Source: Paenibacillus periandrae
Lineage (GTDB): Bacteria > Bacillota > Bacilli > Paenibacillales > NBRC-103111
Direction: 5' to 3'
DNA: 64,000 nt
Assembly (NCBI RefSeq): GCF_022458865.1
Contig: NZ_JAJNMU010000033.1
Coordinates: 1-64,000, forward strand
Made by a program: the position numbers and the translations under genes
Notes under the pieces: model-generated
Database searches by the model: none
What the model was told of the DNA's origin: nothing
The model's input: only the letters and a program-made list of their open reading frames with translations
Part shown: positions 41,651 to 51,149 of the stretch, piece by piece
Layout: each line of letters opens with the position of its first letter
How positions within the stretch are numbered: position 1 is the stretch's first letter

Positions 41651-41715
41651 AACAAAAAAACAACAGCCCCACAATACAAAGCAAGTCACATTGACTGCAT
41701 AGTATGGCGAGGCTG
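41651..41715 (-). terminator. intrinsic terminator after the beta-helix gene
   Basis: Minus strand CAGCCTC ... GGGGCTG, an internal ATAC/GTAT pair, then TTGTTTTTTTG. It separates the polysaccharide operon from the dehydrogenase-kinase pair. Confidence 0.55.
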
Positions 41716-41729
41716 ATTATTCAACGCTT

Positions 41730-43775
41730 TTAAGGTGTGATATTCAGGTGCGGCCGTCCTCCGATATCGGTGCTTTCTTTTGAAGCATAGGAAACATTCC
41801 CGTTGGAATTCACAGGTGATGTACTATAAACCCGAATTGAAAGCTTTTTGCCGCTCGTCATAGCCGCTTGCACCTGAGAGGTCACATTAATCGTGATCGG
41901 TGTCCCGCTAGTAATGGTATACGTACCAAGAACTGTGCTGGAGGCTGGCTTGGTGTTCCATGTAATGCCCCCTTCTGTCCAGGTGTTGTCGCTAACCAAG
42001 GCCACCTCGTTCTGGATGCCGGTTGAGGCCGTAACTGTAGGAGTGAGTGTAATCGATGCCGCCGATACGGTTCCGCTATAGCTGCCAAAATCAAATTTAA
42101 AATATCCGTCACGCTTATAGCTGGTCAAATCATTTTTGGTATCTATGGTAACTGCAGTAGTTCCCGCCTGATTGGTTCCTGCATAGGTTCCATCACGAAC
42201 CGTGGCATCATCCACTGCAGTCCATACATTCGGAAGGGTCACGCCAGCTCCATTGTAAGCACCCCGATTAGGGGCAGTCGAAGCAGACACGGTGTTCCCC
42301 CAGTAGTCCTTGCCACCATTGTTGCTTATAAGCAGACCCGACCCCATAGCAGGTGAACCCGATCCCAGCTTATAGCCATCAACCGAGCTGAGGCCTGTGC
42401 CTCCGCTGCCTGCGCCCGCCAAGAGAGGATCGGTGGTAAGCTTGTGAGCATCGGCAGGTTCACTCGCAGGATGATTGCCGTAAAAAAGGTTATAATCATA
42501 AACATCATTGGCTTTTACCGTATACCCGCCACTGCCCAAATTATATACGATGTTGTTTTTGAAATAGATTGGATTGCTGCCGCTTAATCCAGTCATAATA
42601 CTCGTGCCCAATCCTGAGCGAATATAAAAGGTGTTGTTATAAATGTTCGCGTTCAACGGTGTGTAGCCGCTGTTAAACTGAAAAATTCGTGCGCGGTCAT
42701 TTTGGCTTATATTATAGCGAACGACTATATTATCGTTGCGGATCGATCCGTTACCCATGACCAGGAGAAACCCGCCTTCATTGTCATGGCTGTAATTGTA
42801 TTGGACTGTGCATCCAGTTAGATTATAGTCGCAATCGAAGCCTTGGCCGTCATTCGTTGTTTTCGTATTATAGGCTTCATTAAATTGCATCACCGGATTG
42901 GTGCTGTTAATAGCCCATATCGCAACATTATAATGGGTGTCCCGCGCATGTGCGGTGTTCACGACATTATATTGGATCAGGCCGTTAATGGATGCACGCA
43001 TCACAATGCCGTCCCCGCCAATATCATTCAGTGTATTATTGCTGATGACGAGATTGGTATAAGGCTCGAAATTTCCGCTGCCGTCATTGTTGCCCCATGA
43101 GCTGCCATTGCTTATACCGGTACGGTCAGCCCTTTCCACCGTATTGCCGTCGATCAGCACATCGTTCCATTTCGTGCGCACAGCAGTCCCTGACACCGTA
43201 ACAAAGATACCTCCGGTAACCTTGAGCTCATCTGTATTGGTACCCTTAATATCGTGAATGTACAGGTTTTTGATATAAAAATGATTATAGGTTCCAACAT
43301 CGTGCGCTTCGACCTTAACCCCGTATCGGTCCCCTTCCGCTGCTGCAGTATTGGTTACCTCCAGATTGTTAATTTCCCAATATTGCTGGTTGTAGAAGTA
43401 GACGGTCGCCCCTGTCAAACCATTCCCGTTAAAAATCGGCTTATTCCCCGTACCGTACTTGTCTATGATAATCGGAGAGCCAGCAGAACCAGACCCCAGC
43501 GGATGCAATTGCCCGGACCATGTGGAGCCTGACTTAAAAAGAATTTTATCACCCGGCTGAAAGGTTGTGCCGTTGACTTGGGTCAAAGTTTTCCAGGGTG
43601 CCCCCATGCTTAGTCCATTGTTGCTGTCATTGCCGCCAGCAGAATCTACATAATAGGTTGTATTGTTGGCATAGGTGGTAGTCGTCCAGGCGGGTATGGA
43701 CACAACAAAGGCCAACATGAGTAAGAACATCAAGCCGAGCGACCCACAGAGACGAATTGCCTTGGTTAACTTCAT
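41730..43775 (-). CDS. secreted right-handed beta-helix protein with C-terminal DNRLRE/CBM96-like domain
   Basis: A 681-aa exported protein. Signal peptide is residues 1-36. An N-terminal YYVDSAGGNDSNNGLSMGAPW cap and the following parallel beta-helix repeats (IKNLYIHDI, VISNNTLNDIGGDGIVMR, VQYNYSHDNEGGFLLVMGNG) resemble chondroitinase B/pectate-lyase folds. From ~515 there is a jelly-roll domain (ATVRDGTYAGTN, VSAASITL, TEGGITWNTKP, RPHLNITP) of the DNRLRE/CBM96 type. It probably binds or cleaves an acidic or plant polysaccharide; whether it is a lyase is not shown. RBS GAGGAG, with a cre-like site just upstream. Confidence 0.85.
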   Translation of the reverse strand: MKLTKAIRLCGSLGLMFLLMLAFVVSIPAWTTTTYANNTTYYVDSAGGNDSNNGLSMGAPWKTLTQVNGTTFQPGDKILFKSGSTWSGQLHPLGSGSAGSPIIIDKYGTGNKPIFNGNGLTGATVYFYNQQYWEINNLEVTNTAAAEGDRYGVKVEAHDVGTYNHFYIKNLYIHDIKGTNTDELKVTGGIFVTVSGTAVRTKWNDVLIDGNTVERADRTGISNGSSWGNNDGSGNFEPYTNLVISNNTLNDIGGDGIVMRASINGLIQYNVVNTAHARDTHYNVAIWAINSTNPVMQFNEAYNTKTTNDGQGFDCDYNLTGCTVQYNYSHDNEGGFLLVMGNGSIRNDNIVVRYNISQNDRARIFQFNSGYTPLNANIYNNTFYIRSGLGTSIMTGLSGSNPIYFKNNIVYNLGSGGYTVKANDVYDYNLFYGNHPASEPADAHKLTTDPLLAGAGSGGTGLSSVDGYKLGSGSPAMGSGLLISNNGGKDYWGNTVSASTAPNRGAYNGAGVTLPNVWTAVDDATVRDGTYAGTNQAGTTAVTIDTKNDLTSYKRDGYFKFDFGSYSGTVSAASITLTPTVTASTGIQNEVALVSDNTWTEGGITWNTKPASSTVLGTYTITSGTPITINVTSQVQAAMTSGKKLSIRVYSTSPVNSNGNVSYASKESTDIGGRPHLNITP

Positions 43776-43800
43776 TAATCATTCTCCTCGTCAATTAAAA

Positions 43801-43814
43801 TATAAGCGCTTACA
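43801..43814. promoter_or_regulatory. cre-like CcpA site upstream of the beta-helix gene
   Basis: TATAAGCGCTTACA (43801-43814); its reverse complement TGTAAGCGCTTATA is close to cre consensus. It lies 26 nt before the beta-helix start, in the gap after the SurA-like gene. Confidence 0.5.
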
Positions 43815-43840
43815 ACAATCATCTGCTGCAACAACTTCTC

Positions 43841-44626
43841 TTATTGCATCTGGATTTGCTCATAAATTGATTCCATCACCACCACCTTTGCTGCCTCTAG
43901 CTCCTGCTTCACTTTAGCATCGTAATTGGCGTCAATCAGACGCTGCTTTACACTATCCTTGACCTCACTGTACAGCATGTAACTACCAGCTTTTCGTTCT
44001 CCGGGCTGCTGATAAAGCTTGCCCTTCAGCTGCTCATAAAGATTGATCAGCTCTTGTTCAGATACGGCCTCTTCTCGCTCACTCATAACAGCCTTTAATT
44101 GGATGACCATCGTTGATTGCACGTAAGTATAGTAACCCCATTCCTCGTATTGCCGTGGACCATAAATCACACGATTGTTAGCTACAGCCTCCTGTCTCCT
44201 TTGGTTCTCCTTTGCCCATTTATCAAGAAACGAAGAATAGCTGGTATCCTCCAGCAGCCCGAATTGCTGTGCCAACAACTGCTGCACCTTTACCTGTTTA
44301 ATTTGCTCCATGGCCAGCTGCTTGGCCTTTATGATAGGTACCTCCCCCTGAAAGCTCGTAGTCCAAAATGTAGAAGAGTCGTCTGCATCGAATTTTTGTT
44401 TAAAATAACTGGTAACCTGGGCCTTTACCTGGGACAAAAACAGATTGAATTCACGTTCCTCTATGACTGCTCCATTGATATAAGCAACCGTTGGGCTAGA
44501 TAAATTAGATGAATGGCCTGAATTTCCAAGCTCCGTGTGGTGCCAGGAGATATAGCCAGTGCAAGCAATTGCCGATACAAGGATAGCAATTGCACAAATC
44601 AAAATTCTGCCACCTGCTGGTCTCAT
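43841..44626 (-). CDS. exported SurA-N-like protein without a visible PPIase domain
   Basis: A 261-aa protein with an N-terminal hydrophobic segment (~8-25) ending near Cys22; a lipoprotein is possible but the lipobox (SAIAC) is weak. TVAYINGAVIEEREFNLFLSQV, an early strand-helix pattern seen in SurA/PrsA-type chaperones, starts the mature part, followed by a Gln/Glu-rich helical region. No parvulin motif is seen. It lies between the solute-binding lipoprotein and the beta-helix protein and may help fold or secrete one of them. Confidence 0.7.
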   Translation of the reverse strand: MRPAGGRILICAIAILVSAIACTGYISWHHTELGNSGHSSNLSSPTVAYINGAVIEEREFNLFLSQVKAQVTSYFKQKFDADDSSTFWTTSFQGEVPIIKAKQLAMEQIKQVKVQQLLAQQFGLLEDTSYSSFLDKWAKENQRRQEAVANNRVIYGPRQYEEWGYYTYVQSTMVIQLKAVMSEREEAVSEQELINLYEQLKGKLYQQPGERKAGSYMLYSEVKDSVKQRLIDANYDAKVKQELEAAKVVVMESIYEQIQMQ

Positions 44627-44719
44627 GAGCTCCCTCCTATAGTTGTTGGCACAGAACCAAAAGACTGCCCCATCGGTAGTTGATCTACGATTGTGACAGC
44701 CCCTGGTTGGACAATGAAT

Positions 44720-46369
44720 TTATTTGATGACATCTGTATATTGCTTCTCGATTTCGTTGGCACCCGCTGCCCTTGCTTTTTTCACATATTCATCAAAGGA
44801 ATCGATCGGCTGATCACCTGTAATGATCTTGATATAGTTTTCGGTGGTCAGCTTCTGCATATCGGCCGTGTATTTCCCTGAGGCTTCTACGCTTGGCAGG
44901 TAAGAAGGTGGCGTACCTGTGCCCTTTACTTTGTCGGCAAGCTCATATTTGGCTTTGAAGATATCCTTAACAACCAGAGGGTTGTTCGTGTACATGCCGA
45001 AGGTACTAACGCCGCGTTGGGCCGTTTCAGTCGGATTCTTCAGCTTGGAGGCAATGGAGCCATCCTTGTTAACCGTATAATCCTTATCCTTGACTCCATA
45101 ATTGACCAGCATATAGTAGTCTTTGTCGGTCACCAGCGTATCAAGCATTTTCAGAATCGTATCCAGCTTTTTCGGATCTTTGGCTGCATTTTTGGTAATT
45201 ACCAGCGTTTCGTTGTTATAACCCCAAATATTGGCCCCAAATGCTTTTCCGTCCGGCCCCTTGACCGCTTTGCCAAGCGCCCACGTTTCCCCATATTTGG
45301 CATCCGGTTTGACTTTCATAAATTCCTGATAGACGGGTCCACCCAGGTCTCCTTCCGTAAGAGGTGGCGTCCAGTGGTAGTACATCACATTGCCTGTTAC
45401 GCCAATCCGGTTGTTAATAAAAGCATGAGAGGTTGCCCAATAGCCGCCTTTATTCTCGCCCGTGACGAATTCAGGATCGATCACACCGTCCTTATACCAT
45501 TTGGCCAGCAGCTTCAAGCCTTCCTTCATCTCCGGCTGAATGGCATCCATCAGCACTTTGTTATCCTTGACGGTATACCAAAGAGCCGAATAAGGTGTGG
45601 TCCCTTTGATCACATCTGTAGGGATTGGGCCGAAGGCACCTAAAACGGTTTGCATCGCAGTGCTTGAAAGACCGTAGGTGTCCTTTTTGCCATTTTTATC
45701 CGGGTCATTGTTCGTGAACTTGTAAATCGCATCCTCAAACTCGGCCAGTGTTTCCGGCACTTTGGTAATGCCTACGTTGTTCAGCCAATCCATTCGCCAT
45801 ACAAGACTGGTCGGATAAGTGCCATCCAGCTGGAATGCCGATAAGCCGTAGTTTTTGCCTTTATACATACTGGAGCGGAAGGCTGAGCCTGAAGTATCGT
45901 TATCCAATATCAGCTTGTAATAATTCGGTGCCTTCTGTTTGATCATATCAACCGGTAGCTCTGCCGCTACTCCGCTATCTACCAGTTTGGAAAGCTCAAA
46001 GCCCTTCAGTCTGAGAATGTCCGGTATTTCGCCAGAGGCCATTCGCACATTGAACACTTCACTATATTTCTGGGAATCCGCAGTCCATACATTAAGCTTG
46101 GCATTAAACCGTTTGGAGATTTCTTGCAGCACTTCCGAATTGGGATCGGGAGCTACGTCATTGATGTTATAGCCTGCCCATTCGATCGTGACAGGTGCCT
46201 CATTCTTCGGCTGTGCCGTCGCTCCTTTATCTGCAGCCGCAGGGGGGGCTGCTGCTGGAGACGCTGCCGGGGCTGATGTGCTGCCACCACTGCTGCATGC
46301 AGCCATCGTTCCTGCTAACAAGGCAGCGCTCACCCAACTGCCTACATGACGAACTATTTTTGGATTCAT
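44720..46369 (-). CDS. extracellular solute-binding lipoprotein (LplA-like)
   Basis: A 549-aa family 1 binding protein for an oligosaccharide importer. Signal peptide ends in TMAACSSGG (lipid-anchored Cys25), followed by an Ala/Pro linker. TIEWAGYNINDVAPDPNSEV and the LplA-type length (~550) fit the lpl/ytcQ family. The two permease genes lie upstream on the same strand. No ATPase gene is in the operon; a shared MsmX-type ATPase is expected for this family. Confidence 0.9.
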   Translation of the reverse strand: MNPKIVRHVGSWVSAALLAGTMAACSSGGSTSAPAASPAAAPPAAADKGATAQPKNEAPVTIEWAGYNINDVAPDPNSEVLQEISKRFNAKLNVWTADSQKYSEVFNVRMASGEIPDILRLKGFELSKLVDSGVAAELPVDMIKQKAPNYYKLILDNDTSGSAFRSSMYKGKNYGLSAFQLDGTYPTSLVWRMDWLNNVGITKVPETLAEFEDAIYKFTNNDPDKNGKKDTYGLSSTAMQTVLGAFGPIPTDVIKGTTPYSALWYTVKDNKVLMDAIQPEMKEGLKLLAKWYKDGVIDPEFVTGENKGGYWATSHAFINNRIGVTGNVMYYHWTPPLTEGDLGGPVYQEFMKVKPDAKYGETWALGKAVKGPDGKAFGANIWGYNNETLVITKNAAKDPKKLDTILKMLDTLVTDKDYYMLVNYGVKDKDYTVNKDGSIASKLKNPTETAQRGVSTFGMYTNNPLVVKDIFKAKYELADKVKGTGTPPSYLPSVEASGKYTADMQKLTTENYIKIITGDQPIDSFDEYVKKARAAGANEIEKQYTDVIK

Positions 46370-46440
46370 TTAAGACCCTCCTATAATGGATATGATAAGC
46401 CGTCCAGATATAAAAGTTATCTACTTCTACAGGAACGGGG

Positions 46441-47340
46441 TTAACCTTTTAATGAGCCGATCATAACGCCCTTAACGAAATACTTTTGCAGGAACGGGTA
46501 CACGACCAGCAAGGGCAGCAGAGATACCATGAGCGCAGCCATTTTCATTGTGTCGGTGTTGGCATAGATCGTATTGGCAGCCTCAACCGCCTGCGGCTCG
46601 GAGCCCTCGAATAAAATCTTGCGCAGCACGAGCTGCAGCACGGCCTTATTGGAATCCTTAAGATAAATCATCGCATTAAACCATTCGTTCCAGTGGTAGA
46701 CCATTGTCCATAAGCCGACTGTGGCAAGAATCGGAATCGAAATCGGCAGGATGATCCGCGTCAAAATGATGAACTCGTTGGCACCGTCAATTCTGGCTGA
46801 TTCCTGAATTTCCTCAGGGAGCGACATAAAGTAGTTGCGGATGATCAGCATCGTAAACGTGTTGATCGCTACAGGCAATACCAGCGCCCAGATGCTGTTG
46901 TACAGCCCAATGCCTTTGACAATCAAATAAGTCGGGATTAATCCTCCACTAAAAAACATCGTGAATACCATGAAGATCGTCCAGAACTTGCGATGCACCA
47001 GAGTTTTCTTCGATAAAGGATAGGCCGCCAGGATCATCAAGGTCATGGATATGATAATCCCAATGATCACCCGCAGGATCGTATTCATATATCCCGTCCA
47101 GATTTGCTGATAGGCGAGTACCTTGCGGTAGCCATCAAAGTCAAATTCCAACGGAATTAAATGAACCCCATAGCTGCTGACCACATGCGGCGGACTCATT
47201 GAAACTGTTACCACCTGCATGAAGGGGATGATCGTCATTATACTGAGCAGGATCAACGTGACATACACAATCGTATCCACGATAAAATCTTCAACTGTTC
47301 GTTTTCTTTTCTTACGCACTGTGTCCATTACTTCCGTCAC
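46441..47340 (-). CDS. carbohydrate ABC transporter permease (YtcP/LplC-like)
   Basis: A 299-aa inner-membrane permease with six segments. The EAA loop is LPEEIQESARIDGANEFIILTRIILPIS. Its end GVMIGSLKG is typical of LplC/YtcP. It starts 1 nt after the LplB-like permease ends. Confidence 0.93.
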   Translation of the reverse strand: MTEVMDTVRKKRKRTVEDFIVDTIVYVTLILLSIMTIIPFMQVVTVSMSPPHVVSSYGVHLIPLEFDFDGYRKVLAYQQIWTGYMNTILRVIIGIIISMTLMILAAYPLSKKTLVHRKFWTIFMVFTMFFSGGLIPTYLIVKGIGLYNSIWALVLPVAINTFTMLIIRNYFMSLPEEIQESARIDGANEFIILTRIILPISIPILATVGLWTMVYHWNEWFNAMIYLKDSNKAVLQLVLRKILFEGSEPQAVEAANTIYANTDTMKMAALMVSLLPLLVVYPFLQKYFVKGVMIGSLKG

Positions 47341-48309
47341 CTACCATAGAGAATAGTCGTTGGTTTTCTTGGCTACATAATTCGTTAGCAATATTAACAG
47401 GAAGGCGATGATGTTTTTAAATAGTCCCACAGTCGTCGCAAAGCTGTAATCGCCCTTAACCAAACCAATCTGATACGTATACGTCGATATGACGTCCCCA
47501 ACCGAAAGAACCGAAGCGTTCAACAAATTGTATACCTGGTCAAAATCATCATTGATGATACCGCCGACCGCAAAAATAAACATGATCGTAACCACAGGCA
47601 TGATCGATGGCATCGTAATATTCCAGATTTTCCGCAGCCTGCCCGCCCCATCCATATCAGCTGCATCGTACAGCTCCGGATCGACACTTGTAATAGCAGC
47701 CAAATAGATGATCGTGGACCAGCCGACCTCCTTCCAAATCGAGGAGAGCACGAGAATAGTTCGAAACCAGGCTTCGCTCGTCACGAAAAAAATCGATTTG
47801 TAGCCGAGTGACATGATGATCGCATTGATCAACCCTCGGGTCGGGGAGAGGAATTCAATGACAATGCCGCCGAGAATAACCCACGAAATGAAGTGCGGCA
47901 GGTAGGTGATCGTCTGCACCGCTTTCTTGAACACAGCAATCCGTACCTCATTCAAAATCAAACACAGGATGATCGGTGCGGGGAATCCAAAAATCAATTT
48001 ATAAGTGCTGATGATGAGCGTATTCTTCAGTACAGGCAGGAAATACAGCCCTGTGAACAGCTCCCTGAAATGATCCAGCCCGACCCATTCGCTTTCCGCA
48101 ACCCCCTTGAGCGGGTAATAATTTTGAAAAGCGATCACGATTCCATATAAGGGTGCATAGTGGAAAATAAGGTAATATGCGATGACCGGAATCAGCATAA
48201 AGAAAAAATATTTTTGTTTCCAATACAGCTTGATGAAGCCTTCTCTCTTCGCCTGACGCTGCAAGCGATTGTTCAGTTCTGCTGCGGGAGCGACCGAATT
48301 GCTCTCCAT
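47341..48309 (-). CDS. ABC transporter permease (LplB-like)
   Basis: A 322-aa permease from ATG 48309 (behind AGGAGGA at 7 nt); an upstream start with 25 more residues is open but lacks a site. Six segments start at YFFFMLIPVIAYYLIFHYAPLYGIVIAFQ. The EAA region is DPELYDAADMDGAGRLRKIWNITMPS. Partner of YtcP-like permease and LplA-like lipoprotein. Confidence 0.93.
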   Translation of the reverse strand: MESNSVAPAAELNNRLQRQAKREGFIKLYWKQKYFFFMLIPVIAYYLIFHYAPLYGIVIAFQNYYPLKGVAESEWVGLDHFRELFTGLYFLPVLKNTLIISTYKLIFGFPAPIILCLILNEVRIAVFKKAVQTITYLPHFISWVILGGIVIEFLSPTRGLINAIIMSLGYKSIFFVTSEAWFRTILVLSSIWKEVGWSTIIYLAAITSVDPELYDAADMDGAGRLRKIWNITMPSIMPVVTIMFIFAVGGIINDDFDQVYNLLNASVLSVGDVISTYTYQIGLVKGDYSFATTVGLFKNIIAFLLILLTNYVAKKTNDYSLW

Positions 48310-48555
48310 GCCCATTCCTCCTGTTCCAATCTGTTGTCTGTGCCTGATGCCTTTATCGTACGTTCTGGGGTCTGCCATCGACAAGCGTCAATAACTTTAC
48401 ACCGGTGCTGTTTTTTTTACGTCTTTGATTGCAAGAGCGCATTGTTCCCTGCTCCAGTCGTGCAGCTGTCAATTTTTTTACCTGTGCTGCTATTTTTACT
48501 TTTCACTCGCTCCCTACCTCCAGCGCCTGATATTCCTGGTTTCTTAGCTGAAACA

Positions 48556-48590
48556 ACAAAAAGCCGCGGCGACTTGCTCACCACAGCTTT
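48556..48590 (-). terminator. terminator after the AraC sensor gene
   Basis: Minus strand AAAGCTGTGGTG, loop, CGCCGCGGCTTT then TTG. The stem is 12 bp with several G-U pairs, and it separates the sensor gene from the transporter operon. The surrounding gap 48310-48610 holds no gene. Confidence 0.6.
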
Positions 48591-48610
48591 ATAGTGATTG
48601 TTCTAAAAGA

Positions 48611-50893
48611 TTAACCACTCAGGCTATCCCGGTAGCTTTTGGGTGTAAAACCAAACTTTTCTTTGAATAGCTTGGCAAAATATCTCGGGCTCGTATAACC
48701 AAGCTTCTCGGCAATGTCTTTGATCGATAAATCCGATTCCCTGAGCAGACTTTCCGCATGCTTCATCTTGATCCCAGCCAAGTGCTCCGAAAAATTCGAC
48801 CCCATTACGGATTTATAAATCCGGCTCACATAGCTGGAATTCATATGTATGCCCTCGCTTAAGGAGGAAAGCGATATTTCATTGTAAATATTTTGTTCGA
48901 TATAGGCCATAATCTGCCGTTCCAGCGCAGTTCCGGGATCATTATTGACATCCGTTGTGTGATAGTCCATGATTTGCACCGCTACTTCAGACAGCCAATC
49001 CGTTAAGCTTGCGACATTATCCAATTTTCTGCCATAATCCCGGATGTCGTAGCCGAGAAAACGCTCCAGATCAATGTCCATGGCGATCGCCGTTGTGCGT
49101 ATAACCGAAATAGCATCAAACACCGTGTTGCGGCAAAAGTCAATATGATACCTGCCGGAGATGAGTCCCTTCAGCAAAATATCGAGAATGGAACCAACCA
49201 TTTCTTTATTCCGGCTGCGAACCGCTGCAGACAGCTGCTCCATAATCTGCAAGCCACTGCCGTATTCCTTGCGGCTGGTTATTGCCAGCTCTTCATATAC
49301 GATTAATGATTGGTCAGGCATAATGAAGGCATAATTCAAGCAATCGCAGGCTTCCGCATAGGACCGGGCAATATTGGCATAACTATGCTCATATTCCTGA
49401 CCGAAGCCAAGCACAAACTTCCCTTTGATCTGAGCACCGATACTGCTGCAAATCTCCTCCTTATCGATAGCTTTGGAGTAATTCAGCATGGCCACTATGT
49501 TGCCCGCATTATCAATGGTTGAGCAGAGCCAGTAATCCTCCTGAGCCTCGAAATTGTGCAGCATACTATAAGGAACAATCATTTCATTCCCAAGACCTGT
49601 TCCCTCCACATCGAAAATCTTTAAGGCCATGCAGGCTGTTTTGTTATGACAGAACTGGATGTCTAGCATCTGCTCCATGTGTTCGACCTGTGGATCATTC
49701 TGATCCATATCCCCCTGCAGGAGCCTCATAATAAATTTATCACGGATAATGGGCTTGTTAGCTTCCATTTGATGATGCAAATCATGTATGGTTTTGGACA
49801 CACGATCGATTACATTGTGAAGTAGCGTGTATTCGCTTTTCGTCCCTTTCTCCAGCTGGCCTTCAGCATTTCCCAGATTGAGAATGGTCTGAATGACTCT
49901 GCGCAGTGGTTTATTCGCCCGATGCGTTATGTAGACAGACAGCAGCAGGCTTACCGTGAGCAGAATGATCGTAGTAATAATTAAATAATGAGTCAGCTGC
50001 TTTGACTTCTGATATAGCTTATCAATCGAAATAACGGAAACATATTTCCAATTATTGTATTTGGATTTTGAATAGGATACAACGCTTTGGACGCCTTCAA
50101 CTGAAGACTCGAAGGTACCATCGTCCGTTTGCAGCAGAGTTTGAATATAATCCTTTTGATTGAAATTATGGCCGATCCACTGCTTATCGCTATGAACGAG
50201 CACATTGCCTGCTTCATCGAGAATAAATAAAACTTCACCGTCTGTAGGTGAGGATTGAATCAAATTATGGATCGCACTTTCTTTAATATTAATGGCAACG
50301 ACTGCTTGTCTATTGGAAATATTATCGATTAACGGGATATTGGACAAATATGTAATAACCGGCATATTCAAGGGCATCGATATTCGTGGAGCCAACCAAC
50401 GATTGGGCGTTTCCTGGTTCCTTAATACGTCGATCCATGCATCATCCAGACTTTTTCTGGAGCTTGCGGAATCCAGGTAGGAGTTGTACTTATCATTAAT
50501 ATATACATTTCCTGCTGTATACCAGACTTCAACGGACTGCAGGAAGTTCAGCTTATACGGGATATCCGTCAAATAGTTGCTGACCTCGGCAATCTTAAAG
50601 CCATTGCCACTAATATCGTGTGTAAGCGGGTAGGCTAGAATTTCATTGCTTGGTATATCGGAGAAATAAATATTGACCAATCTGATGACGCGATCGAGAA
50701 TGGTTTCATCCACTGCGTACTTGAGCTTGTTGACATCTTGCGTGCTTTGTCTCATGATCTCCTCATTATAAGCCGTTGAAAAGTAATGAATATACAGCAC
50801 CTGGGGAACCAAGGAAATAATGATCACGAGCAAGATGTTGAAGATGAGGATCCGTGAATAAACTGTATTTATCTTGGCTCGTATATTAAACAC
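48611..50893 (-). CDS. membrane sensor AraC-type transcriptional activator
   Basis: A 760-aa one-component regulator, start GTG 50893 behind AAGGGGGTG (frame open 15 codons more upstream). First membrane segment ~16-36, extracellular dCache-like sensor domain to ~285, second segment ~290-315, a HAMP-like linker, a central YesN-type region, and a C-terminal AraC HTH (~665-760: NEISLSSLSEGIHMNSSYVSRIYK; SDLSIKDIAEKLGYTSPRYFAKLFKEKFG). Paired with LplABC-type importers in Paenibacillus, it likely senses the released oligosaccharide. Confidence 0.9.
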   Translation of the reverse strand: MFNIRAKINTVYSRILIFNILLVIIISLVPQVLYIHYFSTAYNEEIMRQSTQDVNKLKYAVDETILDRVIRLVNIYFSDIPSNEILAYPLTHDISGNGFKIAEVSNYLTDIPYKLNFLQSVEVWYTAGNVYINDKYNSYLDSASSRKSLDDAWIDVLRNQETPNRWLAPRISMPLNMPVITYLSNIPLIDNISNRQAVVAINIKESAIHNLIQSSPTDGEVLFILDEAGNVLVHSDKQWIGHNFNQKDYIQTLLQTDDGTFESSVEGVQSVVSYSKSKYNNWKYVSVISIDKLYQKSKQLTHYLIITTIILLTVSLLLSVYITHRANKPLRRVIQTILNLGNAEGQLEKGTKSEYTLLHNVIDRVSKTIHDLHHQMEANKPIIRDKFIMRLLQGDMDQNDPQVEHMEQMLDIQFCHNKTACMALKIFDVEGTGLGNEMIVPYSMLHNFEAQEDYWLCSTIDNAGNIVAMLNYSKAIDKEEICSSIGAQIKGKFVLGFGQEYEHSYANIARSYAEACDCLNYAFIMPDQSLIVYEELAITSRKEYGSGLQIMEQLSAAVRSRNKEMVGSILDILLKGLISGRYHIDFCRNTVFDAISVIRTTAIAMDIDLERFLGYDIRDYGRKLDNVASLTDWLSEVAVQIMDYHTTDVNNDPGTALERQIMAYIEQNIYNEISLSSLSEGIHMNSSYVSRIYKSVMGSNFSEHLAGIKMKHAESLLRESDLSIKDIAEKLGYTSPRYFAKLFKEKFGFTPKSYRDSLSG

Positions 50894-50977
50894 GGAACAC
50901 CCCCTTAGGTTATTACCTGCTAATCCGTACAAACACATACGTCTATAGGCAGCAGAAAAGACTTAACATTATCGCAT

Positions 50978-50991
50978 TTAAAGCGTTTACA
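50978..50991 (-). promoter_or_regulatory. cre-like CcpA site upstream of the AraC sensor gene
   Basis: TTAAAGCGTTTACA (50978-50991); its reverse complement TGTAAACGCTTTAA is one base off the common cre form. It lies ~85 nt before the sensor start. Confidence 0.55.
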
Positions 50992-51052
50992 TGAAGTGGA
51001 ATCATGAATACTTCCAATATATCACAAAACCGATATCCCTACATGGGCCGAT

Positions 51053-51080
51053 AAAGAAAACCGCCTTTAATGACGGCTCC
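51053..51080 (-). terminator. terminator after the CsoR-type gene
   Basis: Minus strand GCCGTC, loop ATTAAA, GGCGGT, then TTTCTTT, about 70 nt past the regulator stop. Confidence 0.55.
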
Positions 51081-51149
51081 TCCTTGCGTTCCCTTAATAG
51101 TTTAACAGCGTTAAAAGTTAATAGCGTTCAATAACCGGATATCGATAGC

